NCBI GenBank assembly: GCA_023269615.1
Contig: JAHFSY010000012.1
Span: 1 to 64,000 of the forward strand
Direction: 5' to 3'
DNA length: 64,000 bases
Origin: Verrucomicrobiota bacterium
GTDB lineage: Bacteria > Verrucomicrobiota > Verrucomicrobiia > JABWAM01
How positions within the stretch are numbered: the stretch's first letter is position 1; each line of letters opens with the position of its first letter. This document shows positions 1 through 6,662 of the stretch, one piece after another. The position numbers and the translations under genes were made by a program. Below the pieces are notes generated by a model. It ran no database searches. It was not told the origin of the DNA and saw nothing but the letters and a program-made list of their open reading frames with translations.

Positions 1-1
1 T

Positions 2-160
2 TGGGCGCACAAGGACAAGCCGGTGCTCTGCAGCGCGCTCGTCGAATCGGCGGACGTCTTGCTGACTTGGGACCGAGGCGATTTCGGCCACCTGCTCGGC
101 GGTCGCGTGTATGGAACCCTTGTCCAGACGCCTGCTGAGTTCCTCCGAACTCTTACATAG
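2..160 (+). CDS. PIN-domain protein, C-terminal part
   Basis: The reading frame enters from the left edge and stops at 160, giving the last 52 residues of a protein. It reads ...LLTWDRGDFG...VYGTLVQTPAEFLRTLT, the usual C-terminal pattern of PIN-fold ribonucleases: an acidic residue in TxDxxDFG, then a V-x-TPxEFL tail. Such proteins are commonly VapC-like toxins, but the N-terminal acidic residues and any antitoxin lie outside the window, so toxin activity cannot be judged. No partner antitoxin follows on the right. The family call is fairly safe; the role is inferred. Confidence 0.7.
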   Translation, partial: WAHKDKPVLCSALVESADVLLTWDRGDFGHLLGGRVYGTLVQTPAEFLRTLT

Positions 161-352
161 AGGCGGGAGTCGACGGTGATACCGAAAACCTGCACCTGGC
201 GGAAGCAGGTCATCCGTGGCATTGCGGAGCAGTTGGGCATGGTCACGTTTCAGCCTGTTCAGGTGTTCTGCCTTGTCGCTCATCAACATGCGGGAGCCAT
301 GATTCTGCTCTGAAACAGAATTTCAAAGGGCACCGACATGGTTGACAGGCTC

Positions 353-388
353 CGATTTCCGACTGGTTTCCGTACCACCATTCTGCCA
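353..388 (+). repeat. S repeat, copy 1
   Basis: First of four strong copies of a 35-40 bp direct repeat with core TTCCGACTGGCTTCCG followed by a ..ACC.TTCTG tail; the others are at 2261, 13187 and 16529. A weaker tail-only copy lies near 1013-1030. Every copy ends 15-55 bp before a start codon on the + strand. In this copy the tail runs into a perfect 16-bp palindrome, TTCTGCCATGGCAGAA. It may be a cassette-junction or promoter-bearing repeat. Confidence 0.6.
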
Positions 389-404
389 TGGCAGAAGTGA
401 TCGT

Positions 405-965
405 ATGCCAAAAATGCTTTCATGCTGGATACCGCTGCTGATGGTGGCATCCCATGCTGCGGTTGGCTCAGAGCAGGTGTGGCCGAAGGACGAGAAGGCG
501 GTCCTAGCGGTGGCTACCCGTTCCATTCCATATGTGAAGGAGTTCTTGGCGCTTTACCCTGATGCGACAGTCAAGACATGTTATCCAGCTTCCGTGGAGT
601 ACACCGCCGAAACAGAGAAGGACGTGAATGAAACCTTCTACCTCTGTGTCACCGTGGGTCTGCACAACCGCTACGTGTTGACGATGGGGATACGGTTCAA
701 GATGTCGGCGGATCAGAAGACCGTGACGAGTTTCAAGGAGCCCTATTTTCACATGCAAGAAGTAAAGAGCATCACCGTCACCCCAATCGCAGGCTTGCCT
801 GGGGGACAGGCGCACATAGACTTCACCTCATTCCTAGCCGAGTTCGAGTACGACAAGTTCAAAATATTGAAGGCGCATAAGGGGGATCTCTCCACAATCG
901 GGGTCACTGTCAGGAAGGATGCACCAGTAAAGAATTTCGACAGAGAATGGAAACCAGCAAAATAG
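405..965 (+). CDS. Hypothetical exported protein
   Basis: A 186-residue product if it starts at the ATG at 405, which puts a clean signal peptide (Lys, hydrophobic core, then an Ala-Ala-Val-Gly cleavage region) at the very N-terminus. A further in-frame ATG at 342 would add an unlikely leader that reads through the S repeat. The mature part has alternating polar and hydrophobic stretches and two cysteines, with no motif I recognise. It is the first of several small, unrelated, same-strand genes each preceded by an S repeat. No function can be assigned. Confidence 0.6.
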   Translation: MPKMLSCWIPLLMVASHAAVGSEQVWPKDEKAVLAVATRSIPYVKEFLALYPDATVKTCYPASVEYTAETEKDVNETFYLCVTVGLHNRYVLTMGIRFKMSADQKTVTSFKEPYFHMQEVKSITVTPIAGLPGGQAHIDFTSFLAEFEYDKFKILKAHKGDLSTIGVTVRKDAPVKNFDREWKPAK

Positions 966-1033
966 CGATGCCCTGGGTGCGGCACTCAACGACCGGGGCG
1001 GCCGCCGCCGTGTTCCACCGTTCTGCAATCCAT

Positions 1034-1423
1034 ATGTATCGGCTCTTCGTCATTGTGGCCTGTGGATTTCTCGCATCGTGTGCCTCCACAAGGGATTCCG
1101 AAAGAAAACTTCGAGCGGAGGCCTTCCAACAGGAAATGATCCCAAAGATTGGGCAAGCGATTACGATGACTGGCAAGCTGATTTTTCTAAAGTCGGGCTG
1201 GTGGCTCTCTTGTGGGGATCGCTTTGATGGTGCTGGAGCCTTTATTGAAAATGCAAAGTACAGTGACTTGGGCCACCTGAATATGCACATGGTCGAGGTG
1301 ACTGGTGTCCTACGCCGGTATGGGTCATCGCCTCAGGAACTCCGAAGGCATCAGGAGTTCTTTTTCAATATGGCGGATGTGACTGTCACTGAGGTTTCAG
1401 CGAAGACGGTCGAATCCCATTGA
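1034..1423 (+). CDS. Hypothetical lipoprotein
   Basis: 129 residues from the ATG at 1034. The N-terminus is Met-Tyr-Arg, a hydrophobic stretch, then the lipobox Leu-Ala-Ser-Cys at residues 12-15, so the product should be lipid-anchored. The remainder holds a compact TGKLIF...VEVTGVLRRYG pattern suggestive of a small OB-fold-like or DUF5818-type beta barrel; this is only a resemblance. A longer in-frame start at 947 overlaps the previous gene and would bury the lipobox, so it was rejected. The next reading frame begins 6 bp after the stop. Confidence 0.6.
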   Translation: MYRLFVIVACGFLASCASTRDSERKLRAEAFQQEMIPKIGQAITMTGKLIFLKSGWWLSCGDRFDGAGAFIENAKYSDLGHLNMHMVEVTGVLRRYGSSPQELRRHQEFFFNMADVTVTEVSAKTVESH

Positions 1424-1428
1424 GAAAC

Positions 1429-2255
1429 ATGAACCCATCCCTCGCGCTGCATACTGCTGCACGACGCTACTGCATGGAACAGCATGCCCATTGGTGCGAA
1501 GTGTACGGAAAGCTTGCAAGCGAAGGAGGTGATCGGGTTGGTGCCGATTACACGGACGAGGCTCTCCGCACGTTTCCGCGCTACAACGTGCTCCAGGCGA
1601 TTCTGGTCGAAATTGAACGCTTTGATGCGGATGACCTGCCGCAATACGATGAATGGGTTGAACTTCTCCGCGCGGCCGGCAAGACAGCCGAGAGCGAGTC
1701 ACCAAGGACCCCATCGGGCCCATTGATGCACAGACGATTGCCGATGAGCGTCAGAAGTTTTGTGGGTTTCTCGATTCGCTCATCCAAAAACCGCCTCTCC
1801 AAGTGGATCCATTGCCGTATCGCAGAGTCCTCTTGGCGCCAGAAATCAAGGAGATGTGGAAGAAAATATCTGGACGCTGGAAGACGGGCAACAGCTATTG
1901 GTATCCGTTGGCTGACAGTTCTGATCCTTCACTCTTTGCGTTCCATTCGGAAGCATTCCATGAGAATGTCCCTCCATCGCGGCTTCAGGAGATGATGCGC
2001 TCCAGAAAAATCGGCCGGGTCTATGAGTTGCGGGAGTATGGCGACCAAAATTACCTGCTTTCGGTTGAATGCTGGGAGCCTTTCTACAATGGTGCCGAGG
2101 GCTTTTGGGTGTCGGATACCATGGACTGGATTCTCTATGCTTCGCACGAGAGTTCCGTGACCACCGGAGGCTGGCTGACCGACGCAGTCTTCTCCGCATG
2201 GAATGATGCTCGGAGTTGCAAATGGTCGATGTACCAAGCTCCGAAATCTCCTTGA
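1429..2255 (+). pseudogene. Hypothetical protein split by a -1 frameshift
   Basis: The frame from ATG 1429 codes sensibly to about 1698 (ending ..RAAGKTAESE). Coding quality then moves to the frame one base back (VTKDPIGPIDAQTIADERQKF..) and runs open to the stop at 2255. Joined, this is one protein of about 275 residues with no signal peptide and a Trp/Tyr-rich C-terminal half. The simplest reading is a one-base deletion near 1695-1700, either a real mutation or a sequencing error; no obvious slippery heptamer is seen. The family is not recognised, but its size, acidity and neighbours resemble immunity-type or orphan accessory proteins. Confidence 0.55.
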
Positions 2256-2260
2256 GCTTG

Positions 2261-2300
2261 CCATTTTCCGACTGGCTTCCGTATCACCGTTCTGGCATCC
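2261..2300 (+). repeat. S repeat, copy 2
   Basis: Near-identical to the other S copies in TTCCGACTGGCTTCCG plus the tail TATCACCGTTCTGGCAT. Here the CCGACTGGC half is mirrored downstream by GCCAGTCGG (about 2319-2328), giving a 9-10 bp stem around a roughly 42-nt loop immediately ahead of the next gene. Confidence 0.6.
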
Positions 2301-2352
2301 CATCATGAATGGCCGCGTGCGCCAGTCGGATCATAATACTATTCGTCCACCT

Positions 2353-2751
2353 ATGAACTGGCATGACATCCCAGAAGACAGGCTTGCGGCGTGGCGGGAA
2401 GTATTCGCTGCTTCGCGAGAAGGCATCAGTTTGACGGCACCTTGCCCGGTGTGCAGTGCAACGACGTTGCATCATTATTTCAGCCGCCCTCATCCTTTTT
2501 CATCGCCAGAACTCCATCCGGGCTTTCTTGGTCGATGTGGCCTGTGGGAGTGGTGTAGCTCATGTCGTTCCTACGCCCACTATTCAGCCGCCCATCCGGA
2601 TTGGTGGCATTGCACGCTCGCTGTTGACGAGTCTATTCTCATCCCTCAACCAGAGGCCATCGAGCAAGCTCTCATTAATATGAATCAGAACTTCGCCGAA
2701 CCCAGCGGTGCAGTAAACGATCTTCCGTCTGCGCCTTCAAATCATCGCTGA
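2353..2751 (+). CDS. Small zinc-ribbon-like protein, hypothetical
   Basis: 132 residues from ATG 2353 (MNWHDIPEDRL...). It has a CPVC pair near residue 35 and a second pair, Cys-Ser-Ser-Cys, about 40 residues on, separated by an aromatic stretch and a Gly-Leu-Trp-Glu-Trp motif; four cysteines in this spacing suggest a structural zinc site. There is no signal peptide. An in-frame start at 2203 overlaps the previous gene and crosses the S repeat, so the internal ATG is preferred. Similar small proteins are seen scattered among accessory genes; the function is unknown. Confidence 0.6.
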   Translation: MNWHDIPEDRLAAWREVFAASREGISLTAPCPVCSATTLHHYFSRPHPFSSPELHPGFLGRCGLWEWCSSCRSYAHYSAAHPDWWHCTLAVDESILIPQPEAIEQALINMNQNFAEPSGAVNDLPSAPSNHR

Positions 2752-2784
2752 CCTTGCACGTTCGGTGCAAATTGCTACCTGAAA

Positions 2785-3267
2785 ATGATCGTATCGTGGA
2801 ACAACTGCAGTAAGGAATTCGCGCCTGATGGGGCGCTACGCGACATTCAGGTGGTCGATGCCGATGCTACCGATTGGCAGCTTGTCGTGGATTTTCTCCG
2901 TTCCAATGCAGCGGACTTGCGCTATACAATCGATGGTGTTCCGGCACCGCTTCCGAAGGACTCCTCTTCGATCTTGGCCACGCGTAAGACGGCATCGCCT
3001 ACTTTGCTCTTTCGATGGAGTGGAATTGAAATCGCGAGTCATTTCTTCGGCGAGGATGACCTGGAGTTCGATTTCCGTCCTCAGGATGTGCGGAGCCAAC
3101 GTGAGTTGGAGCTTCTAGCATCCTTCGTGACCTGCATTGGGCGTTTGTTGCACAAGTCGGTCGTGGTTTATCACGAGGGCTGGGAGATGAGTCCGTTTCT
3201 GTTATATGACCATGAGTCTGATGATGTCCGTTACGTTCCCCCGACACCGAACCAGGGAGTCCAGTGA
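2785..3267 (+). CDS. Hypothetical cytoplasmic protein
   Basis: 160 residues, acidic, with no signal peptide or membrane segment. It begins 33 bp after the preceding stop; a short hairpin (TTGCAC..GTGCAA) lies in the gap. The body ends with a stretch of paired aromatics and acidic residues (YHEGWEMSPFLLYDHES). Size and composition fit accessory or immunity-like proteins, but no family is recognised. A + strand coding call is favoured because the frame is open from stop to stop with normal codon use. Confidence 0.55.
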   Translation: MIVSWNNCSKEFAPDGALRDIQVVDADATDWQLVVDFLRSNAADLRYTIDGVPAPLPKDSSSILATRKTASPTLLFRWSGIEIASHFFGEDDLEFDFRPQDVRSQRELELLASFVTCIGRLLHKSVVVYHEGWEMSPFLLYDHESDDVRYVPPTPNQGVQ

Positions 3268-3332
3268 GCTTGAGGACAGAAGGCAAAAGAAGATCCAAGG
3301 CGCTGCACATGGGGGTGACACCTCGACACGGC

Positions 3333-3469
3333 CCCGGGTGGACTCCGACGGACTGCCAAATTTTTCGGAGGGGTGACGAACGGGGGTGACGAAAGGACGT
3401 GAAGGCGAGCTGGAGTTGATTTTCCCAAGGGAAATGCTCAGGCTTCGTCCGTGGATAGCTTCTTTCGCA
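3333..3469 (+). repeat. T repeat, copy 1
   Basis: A roughly 135-bp sequence running from CCCGGGTGGACTC to CTTCTTTCGCA. Parts recur at 4402-4479 (left half) and 11857-11928 (right half, with GCGAGCTGGAGTTGATTTTC and CGTCCGTGGATA). This copy abuts a tRNA-like 3' end on its right. The region 3267-3687 has no gene; it holds this repeat, the tRNA fragment and P repeat copy 1. Confidence 0.65.
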
Positions 3470-3508
3470 ATGAGAAGGTCAGGGGTTCGAATCCCCTTAT
3501 CTCCACCA
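3467..3508 (+). pseudogene. tRNA-Ala 3'-half fragment (possible attachment site)
   Basis: GCA..GAGAAGGTCAGG leads into a perfect T arm (GGGG-TTCGAAT-CCCC), then TTATCTCC and an encoded ACCA, exactly the 3' half of a bacterial tRNA-Ala. The upstream sequence is T repeat and cannot form the D arm or a matching acceptor strand, so no complete tRNA is present. A displaced tRNA 3' end next to repeats is the usual scar of site-specific integration into a tRNA gene. No integrase is present in the window. Confidence 0.6.
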
Positions 3509-3546
3509 TCCTTCGTCCCGCCAAGCGGGACTTCGGCTTGGCAAGC

Positions 3547-3615
3547 CATCCCAAGCCGCGTGTCTCGCGGCTTGAATTTCAAATCTCAAATTTGAGATTT
3601 CAAATCATCGGCCGC
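3547..3615 (+). repeat. P repeat, copy 1
   Basis: CATCCCAAGCCGCG...then the perfect 20-bp palindrome AAATCTCAAATTTGAGATTT and ..CATCGGCCGC. Further copies are at 6081-6155 and 20204-20255. The palindrome is shared almost exactly by all three copies. Confidence 0.7.
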
Positions 3616-3686
3616 GCATGGCTGTCTCCGCGCGTTTTTGAGTTTCCGCCGTTGCGTTTTCAAGACATGTCGCTTAAATTCCCCTT

Positions 3687-3890
3687 ATGACAACAACTTT
3701 TGAAGCAATTTATGAGCAGGGCAAGCTCGTGTTGCCTCAACCCTTGCCGTTGCCTGAGAAGTCGCACGTTCGCGTGACCATCGAAACGGATGCCGAACGG
3801 GCTGCGTGGCATGAGCTTTCGCAGCAATCGCTTCTGCATGCGTGGAGCGACCCGGCTGACGATGTTTTTGATGCGCTTCTCCAGAAATGA
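3687..3890 (+). CDS. Antitoxin, DUF104/AF2212-like
   Basis: 67 residues beginning MTTTFEAIYEQGKLVLPQPLPLPE, the signature start of the AF2212-like (DUF104) small beta-rich antitoxins, with the typical (V/T)xVTIE strand near residue 30 and an Ala/Leu-rich C-terminal helix. In this family the gene normally precedes a PIN or MazF/PemK-type toxin. Here a MazF-like N-terminus starts at 3871, overlapping this gene's 3' end by 20 bp, but is cut short after about 20 codons. The antitoxin itself looks intact, so it is an orphan now. Confidence 0.7.
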   Translation: MTTTFEAIYEQGKLVLPQPLPLPEKSHVRVTIETDAERAAWHELSQQSLLHAWSDPADDVFDALLQK

Positions 3891-3930
3891 CGTGGTCCTG
3901 CTGCCGATTCCCTTCACCGATTTGAATCAA
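3871..3930 (+). pseudogene. MazF/PemK-like toxin, N-terminal remnant
   Basis: ATG 3871 opens MRFSRNDVVLLPIPFTDLNQ, which matches the conserved N-terminus of MazF/PemK-family endoribonucleases (R-x-x-DVVLxPxPFTD). The toxin sequence ends at 3930, exactly where the in-frame ATG of an unrelated secreted protein begins, so the catalytic remainder (about 90 residues) is gone. The precise junction points to an insertion or replacement rather than gradual decay. Confidence 0.6.
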
Positions 3931-4386
3931 ATGAAAGCAGCGACTGCAATATTCACATTGTGTCTGGCTCTCTGTCCGATCCTGGTGGCAGCTACTGAAG
4001 GTTCAGAGGAGGTGTGGTGTTCCGTCACCTTGTATGAGTGCAGCTCCGATCTCGGCATGAAACCAAGTGTCGATGAGATTAAGAAGGGGACTCTGATTGT
4101 CCAGAAGGGCATGGCCGTCAGACGCAACACTGCCTCACAAGGAAAGACCCGTTTTGGGCAGAACGTGATGGAGCTTTCCTTGGATCTTCAAGACAAGGGT
4201 GACAAGATTGCAGTGAACGCCACGTTGGATGTTTCTGGTGGAAACATCCGTGAAGCAGTAACGACCAAAATGCTGATGAAGCTTGGTGAGACTGTTTGGG
4301 CGGGCGGATCTCAGAGCCAGATTAACGGCAAAAAAGTGTCGAGATATTTCCTCCTGGAGTTGCTGCCACACCCGCCGGCAGCCTAA
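3931..4386 (+). CDS. Hypothetical exported protein
   Basis: 151 residues starting at ATG 3931 with a textbook signal peptide (MKAATAIFTLCLALCPILVA, cleavage after Ala-Ala). The mature part is beta-rich and soluble, with no recognised domain; a Pro-rich tail ends in LLPHPPAA. The frame is continuous with the upstream toxin remnant, so a fused start at 3871 is formally possible, but it would hide the signal peptide. It sits between the P and T repeats like the other one-gene inserts of this region. Confidence 0.6.
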   Translation: MKAATAIFTLCLALCPILVAATEGSEEVWCSVTLYECSSDLGMKPSVDEIKKGTLIVQKGMAVRRNTASQGKTRFGQNVMELSLDLQDKGDKIAVNATLDVSGGNIREAVTTKMLMKLGETVWAGGSQSQINGKKVSRYFLLELLPHPPAA

Positions 4387-4401
4387 CCCCCTCGGGTACG
4401 G

Positions 4402-4479
4402 ACCCGGGTGGACTCTGACGAACTGCCAGATTTTTCGGAGGGGTCACGAAAGGATGTGAGGACAAGCTGGGGTTGATTT
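4402..4479 (+). repeat. T repeat, copy 2 (left half)
   Basis: Repeats the CCCGGGTGGACTCTGACG...TTTTTCGGAGGGG...GTTGATTT portion of the copy at 3333, then diverges abruptly into AT-rich sequence at 4480, immediately upstream of the foreign-looking gene at 4576. Confidence 0.65.
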
Positions 4480-4575
4480 GATGCAAAATGATTTGAAATA
4501 ACGGTGAATATTACCATATTGTCCTGAATGGCCCAAAACTGAGTTGGACGCACGCCCGTTTAGCCTGCTTATAAT

Positions 4576-5436
4576 ATGTACAAATTAATAATACTGAACG
4601 GATCTTTTCTTTTTCCTTTCTTTCTGTGTTTTGGGACATTTGCCCAGGGTACCCATCCAAACAGTGAAGGAGCATATATCAATTTTAATGTTGGGAATTC
4701 AACGTTAAAACATGACAAATACCAAAAGGTAACCATGTTTGGTTGTAATACGGTTGTCGTTATTGATGGGGCATTTCTGAAAAACTCTGACGGTCTAAGC
4801 TGGAATAAAGCAAATCAGGTTGCTTCCGGTATCCCCTACGGACCCCAGGTTGATGGCAGGACAAAGAAATCCTACAACGTTTCCAAATATTACGTTGCAT
4901 CGCCACCCGTATTTAGAATGGGGCCGGATAACAAACCCGAAAAGAATACCATTTACGACATTGGCATTGTTACCCCGTGTGAGTTTGATCTTACCGGGGA
5001 CAAGCCCGTTCAGCTTGTTTACATGGATTATAATATCCTTAAACCAATGTACATTGAGTACTTACCCGTCGAATTTGATGCTACATTCGACAATACTGTT
5101 GATAACTTGATACCCTTCCGGGTTGAATGCAAGGATTTTCCGTGGCTCGATTCGAAAAAGATTTCCGGAGCAAAAGGGGCATCGGGTATTGGCTATTTGA
5201 CTTACACCCCTTCACATAAAGAGCAGCTCTTTCTGCCGTATTATTTTGAAAATAAACAGGCAACCGATTCTGTTAAAAAATATTTAGACTGTCAGGTAAC
5301 AATCCTAAACGATGTTCTTTTGTACTACGAAGTCGCTTTTAAGATTGACAATGCTTTGTATACATCCATCAACCTGAACGACTTTAGAGATGGAACGAAA
5401 AAGATACAGTTGAGTCGCAGATCCCGCAAAGATTGA
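4576..5436 (+). CDS. AT-rich secreted protein, probably acquired
   Basis: 286 residues with a signal peptide (MYKLIILNGSFLFPFFLCF, cleavage near Ala-Gln). Asn, Lys, Tyr and Asp are abundant and third positions are A/T-rich, unlike every neighbour. The mature protein is predicted mostly beta and carries no motif I know. A TATAAT box lies at 4569-4574, directly before the ATG. Composition and amino-acid usage resemble Bacteroidota genes, so transfer is likely. It is flanked on the left by a truncated T repeat and on the right by mscL after 55 bp. Confidence 0.7.
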   Translation: MYKLIILNGSFLFPFFLCFGTFAQGTHPNSEGAYINFNVGNSTLKHDKYQKVTMFGCNTVVVIDGAFLKNSDGLSWNKANQVASGIPYGPQVDGRTKKSYNVSKYYVASPPVFRMGPDNKPEKNTIYDIGIVTPCEFDLTGDKPVQLVYMDYNILKPMYIEYLPVEFDATFDNTVDNLIPFRVECKDFPWLDSKKISGAKGASGIGYLTYTPSHKEQLFLPYYFENKQATDSVKKYLDCQVTILNDVLLYYEVAFKIDNALYTSINLNDFRDGTKKIQLSRRSRKD

Positions 5437-5491
5437 AGGTGGATATTCCATTAACCTTGCCGGTGCGGGGGCGTTCGGGTAAGGGATCACC

Positions 5492-5950
5492 ATGAGCATT
5501 TTCAAAGAGTTCAAGGCGTTTGCCATGCGTGGGAATGTGGTCGATATGGCGGTCGGCGTCATCATTGGCGGTGCCTTCGGAAAAATCATCACTTCCATGG
5601 TGGGCGACCTTCTCATGCCGGTGATCGGCAAAATGCTGGGCGGGGTGGACTTCAAGGACCTCTACATCAGCCTGGATCCCGCCAAAACCGAGGGCATTCA
5701 TTCTCTCGCAAAAGCGCGGGAGGCCGGCGTCGCCGTGATCGCCTACGGACAATTCCTCAATGTCTTGATCGATTTCATCATCGTGGCACTTTGCATCTTT
5801 GTGATGGTCAAGGCGATGAACACACTCACGGCCATGAGCAAGGCGCCGGCGCCACCCGTTGAGCCCACCACGAAAAATTGCCCGCACTGCCTTTCTGAAA
5901 TCCCGATCAAGGCCACCAAGTGTGCACACTGCACCTCGGCCCTCGCATAA
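5492..5950 (+). CDS. mscL: Large-conductance mechanosensitive channel MscL with C-terminal zinc ribbon
   Basis: 152 residues. The start MSIFKEFKAFAMRGNVVDMAVGVIIGGAFGKII is the invariant MscL N-terminal helix and TM1; TM2 is at about residues 85-108 (FLNVLIDFIIVALCIFVMVKA). MscL forms a pentameric inner-membrane pore that opens under membrane tension to release solutes in hypo-osmotic shock. The usual charged C-terminal helix is replaced by a Pro-rich linker and a CPHC...CAHC zinc ribbon (residues about 131-148), a variant seen in some phyla. A second, broken channel gene follows 17 bp downstream. Confidence 0.95.
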   Translation: MSIFKEFKAFAMRGNVVDMAVGVIIGGAFGKIITSMVGDLLMPVIGKMLGGVDFKDLYISLDPAKTEGIHSLAKAREAGVAVIAYGQFLNVLIDFIIVALCIFVMVKAMNTLTAMSKAPAPPVEPTTKNCPHCLSEIPIKATKCAHCTSALA

Positions 5951-5967
5951 AAGTCACGGGCCATCCA

Positions 5968-6080
5968 ATGAAGGACACCCTCGGCACGGTCGTGAAGTGG
6001 CAGGATACGGTCCTCCCTTTTTTCATCCAGTACGGAATCCAGATTTGTGGCGCGCTGATCATCCTTGGAGTAGGAATGTT
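5968..6080 (+). pseudogene. Truncated second channel-like membrane gene (MscS-like N-terminus)
   Basis: ATG 5968 opens MKDTLGTVVKWQDTVLPFFI.., then a hydrophobic helix (YGIQICGALIILGVGM) typical of the N-terminal segment of small MscS-family channels. The frame then runs straight into P repeat copy 2 at 6081 and stops inside its palindrome at 6135. About 38 genuine codons remain. The pairing with mscL supports a mechanosensitive channel origin, but too little is left for certainty. Confidence 0.5.
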
Positions 6081-6155
6081 CTCCACCATCCCAAGCCGCG
6101 TGCCTCGGGGGTTGAGTTTCAAATCTCAAATTTGAGATTTCAGATCATCGGCCGC
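6081..6155 (+). repeat. P repeat, copy 2
   Basis: CTCCACCATCCCAAGCCGCG, the 20-bp palindrome AAATCTCAAATTTGAGATTT, and CATCGGCCGCC. Its left edge, CTCCACCATCC, is the same as the tRNA-Ala 3' terminus plus flank at 3501-3511, which suggests that the mobile unit carrying this repeat ends in tRNA-derived sequence. It truncates the channel gene at 5968. Confidence 0.7.
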
Positions 6156-6237
6156 CAGCAGGCCATCGCCGCCTCCGATTTCGTTTTTGGAGTTGCTACA
6201 ACGAATTATTGTGGGATATATGGCCTTGCGCGTTTGC

Positions 6238-6507
6238 ATGAAAATTCTTCGACACATTCTTCCGATCTGCCTGGTGTTCACCATCGGCATACTGAGCACG
6301 CTTGGCTGCCGGGATGACGAGGACCAAGGGACGCGGTGCGAGGATGTGTGCGTTTCATGCTGCTTCTGTTCTCAGACCGTGGACAGTCAGGAACCTGCAC
6401 CGCTGCTGACATCGGTTGCCAACTCAATCGAATCACCACCCGATTCCACCTTGCCGATCCTTGTCCTTGTTTTTCGCGAAGGGCCTTTCCAGCCTCCGCG
6501 AGTCTGA
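6238..6507 (+). CDS. Cys-rich small lipoprotein ahead of metal efflux operon
   Basis: 89 residues from ATG 6238: a basic N-terminus, hydrophobic helix and lipobox Thr-Leu-Gly-Cys, so probably lipid-anchored. Just after comes a cluster of six cysteines in about 15 residues (C-x3-C-x2-CC-x-C), a good soft-metal ligand set, followed by a Pro/Ser-rich tail. It lies 155 bp upstream of the czcC-like gene on the same strand, so a metal-binding accessory role for that pump is plausible. This is inference from position and cysteines only; an upstream start at 6223 or 6187 is possible. Confidence 0.5.
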   Translation: MKILRHILPICLVFTIGILSTLGCRDDEDQGTRCEDVCVSCCFCSQTVDSQEPAPLLTSVANSIESPPDSTLPILVLVFREGPFQPPRV

Positions 6508-6662
6508 TTCCAACGTCGTTCCGGCTCAAGACGCCTGTTGCCACGCATGGTGTGTGGTCTGTTGTCTGACTCTTTAGCCAATTGTGCGCCCATCGCAGGC
6601 CACATGAACCCGCTGCGTTCCCTCCGAGGGAGGCGGCCTCCCTCGACAAACCGAACATTTTT

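Noticed and set aside
160..350. Minus-strand frame starting MSDKAEHLNRLKRDHAQLL
   Set aside because: The first 30 codons look plausible, but the frame then runs antisense through the PIN-domain gene with no supporting motif, so it is not called.
3420..3508. Complete tRNA-Ala gene
   Set aside because: GGGAAATGCTCAG upstream mimics a 5' half, but the acceptor strand, D arm and anticodon stem do not pair; the sequence is T repeat, which recurs at 11857 without a tRNA.
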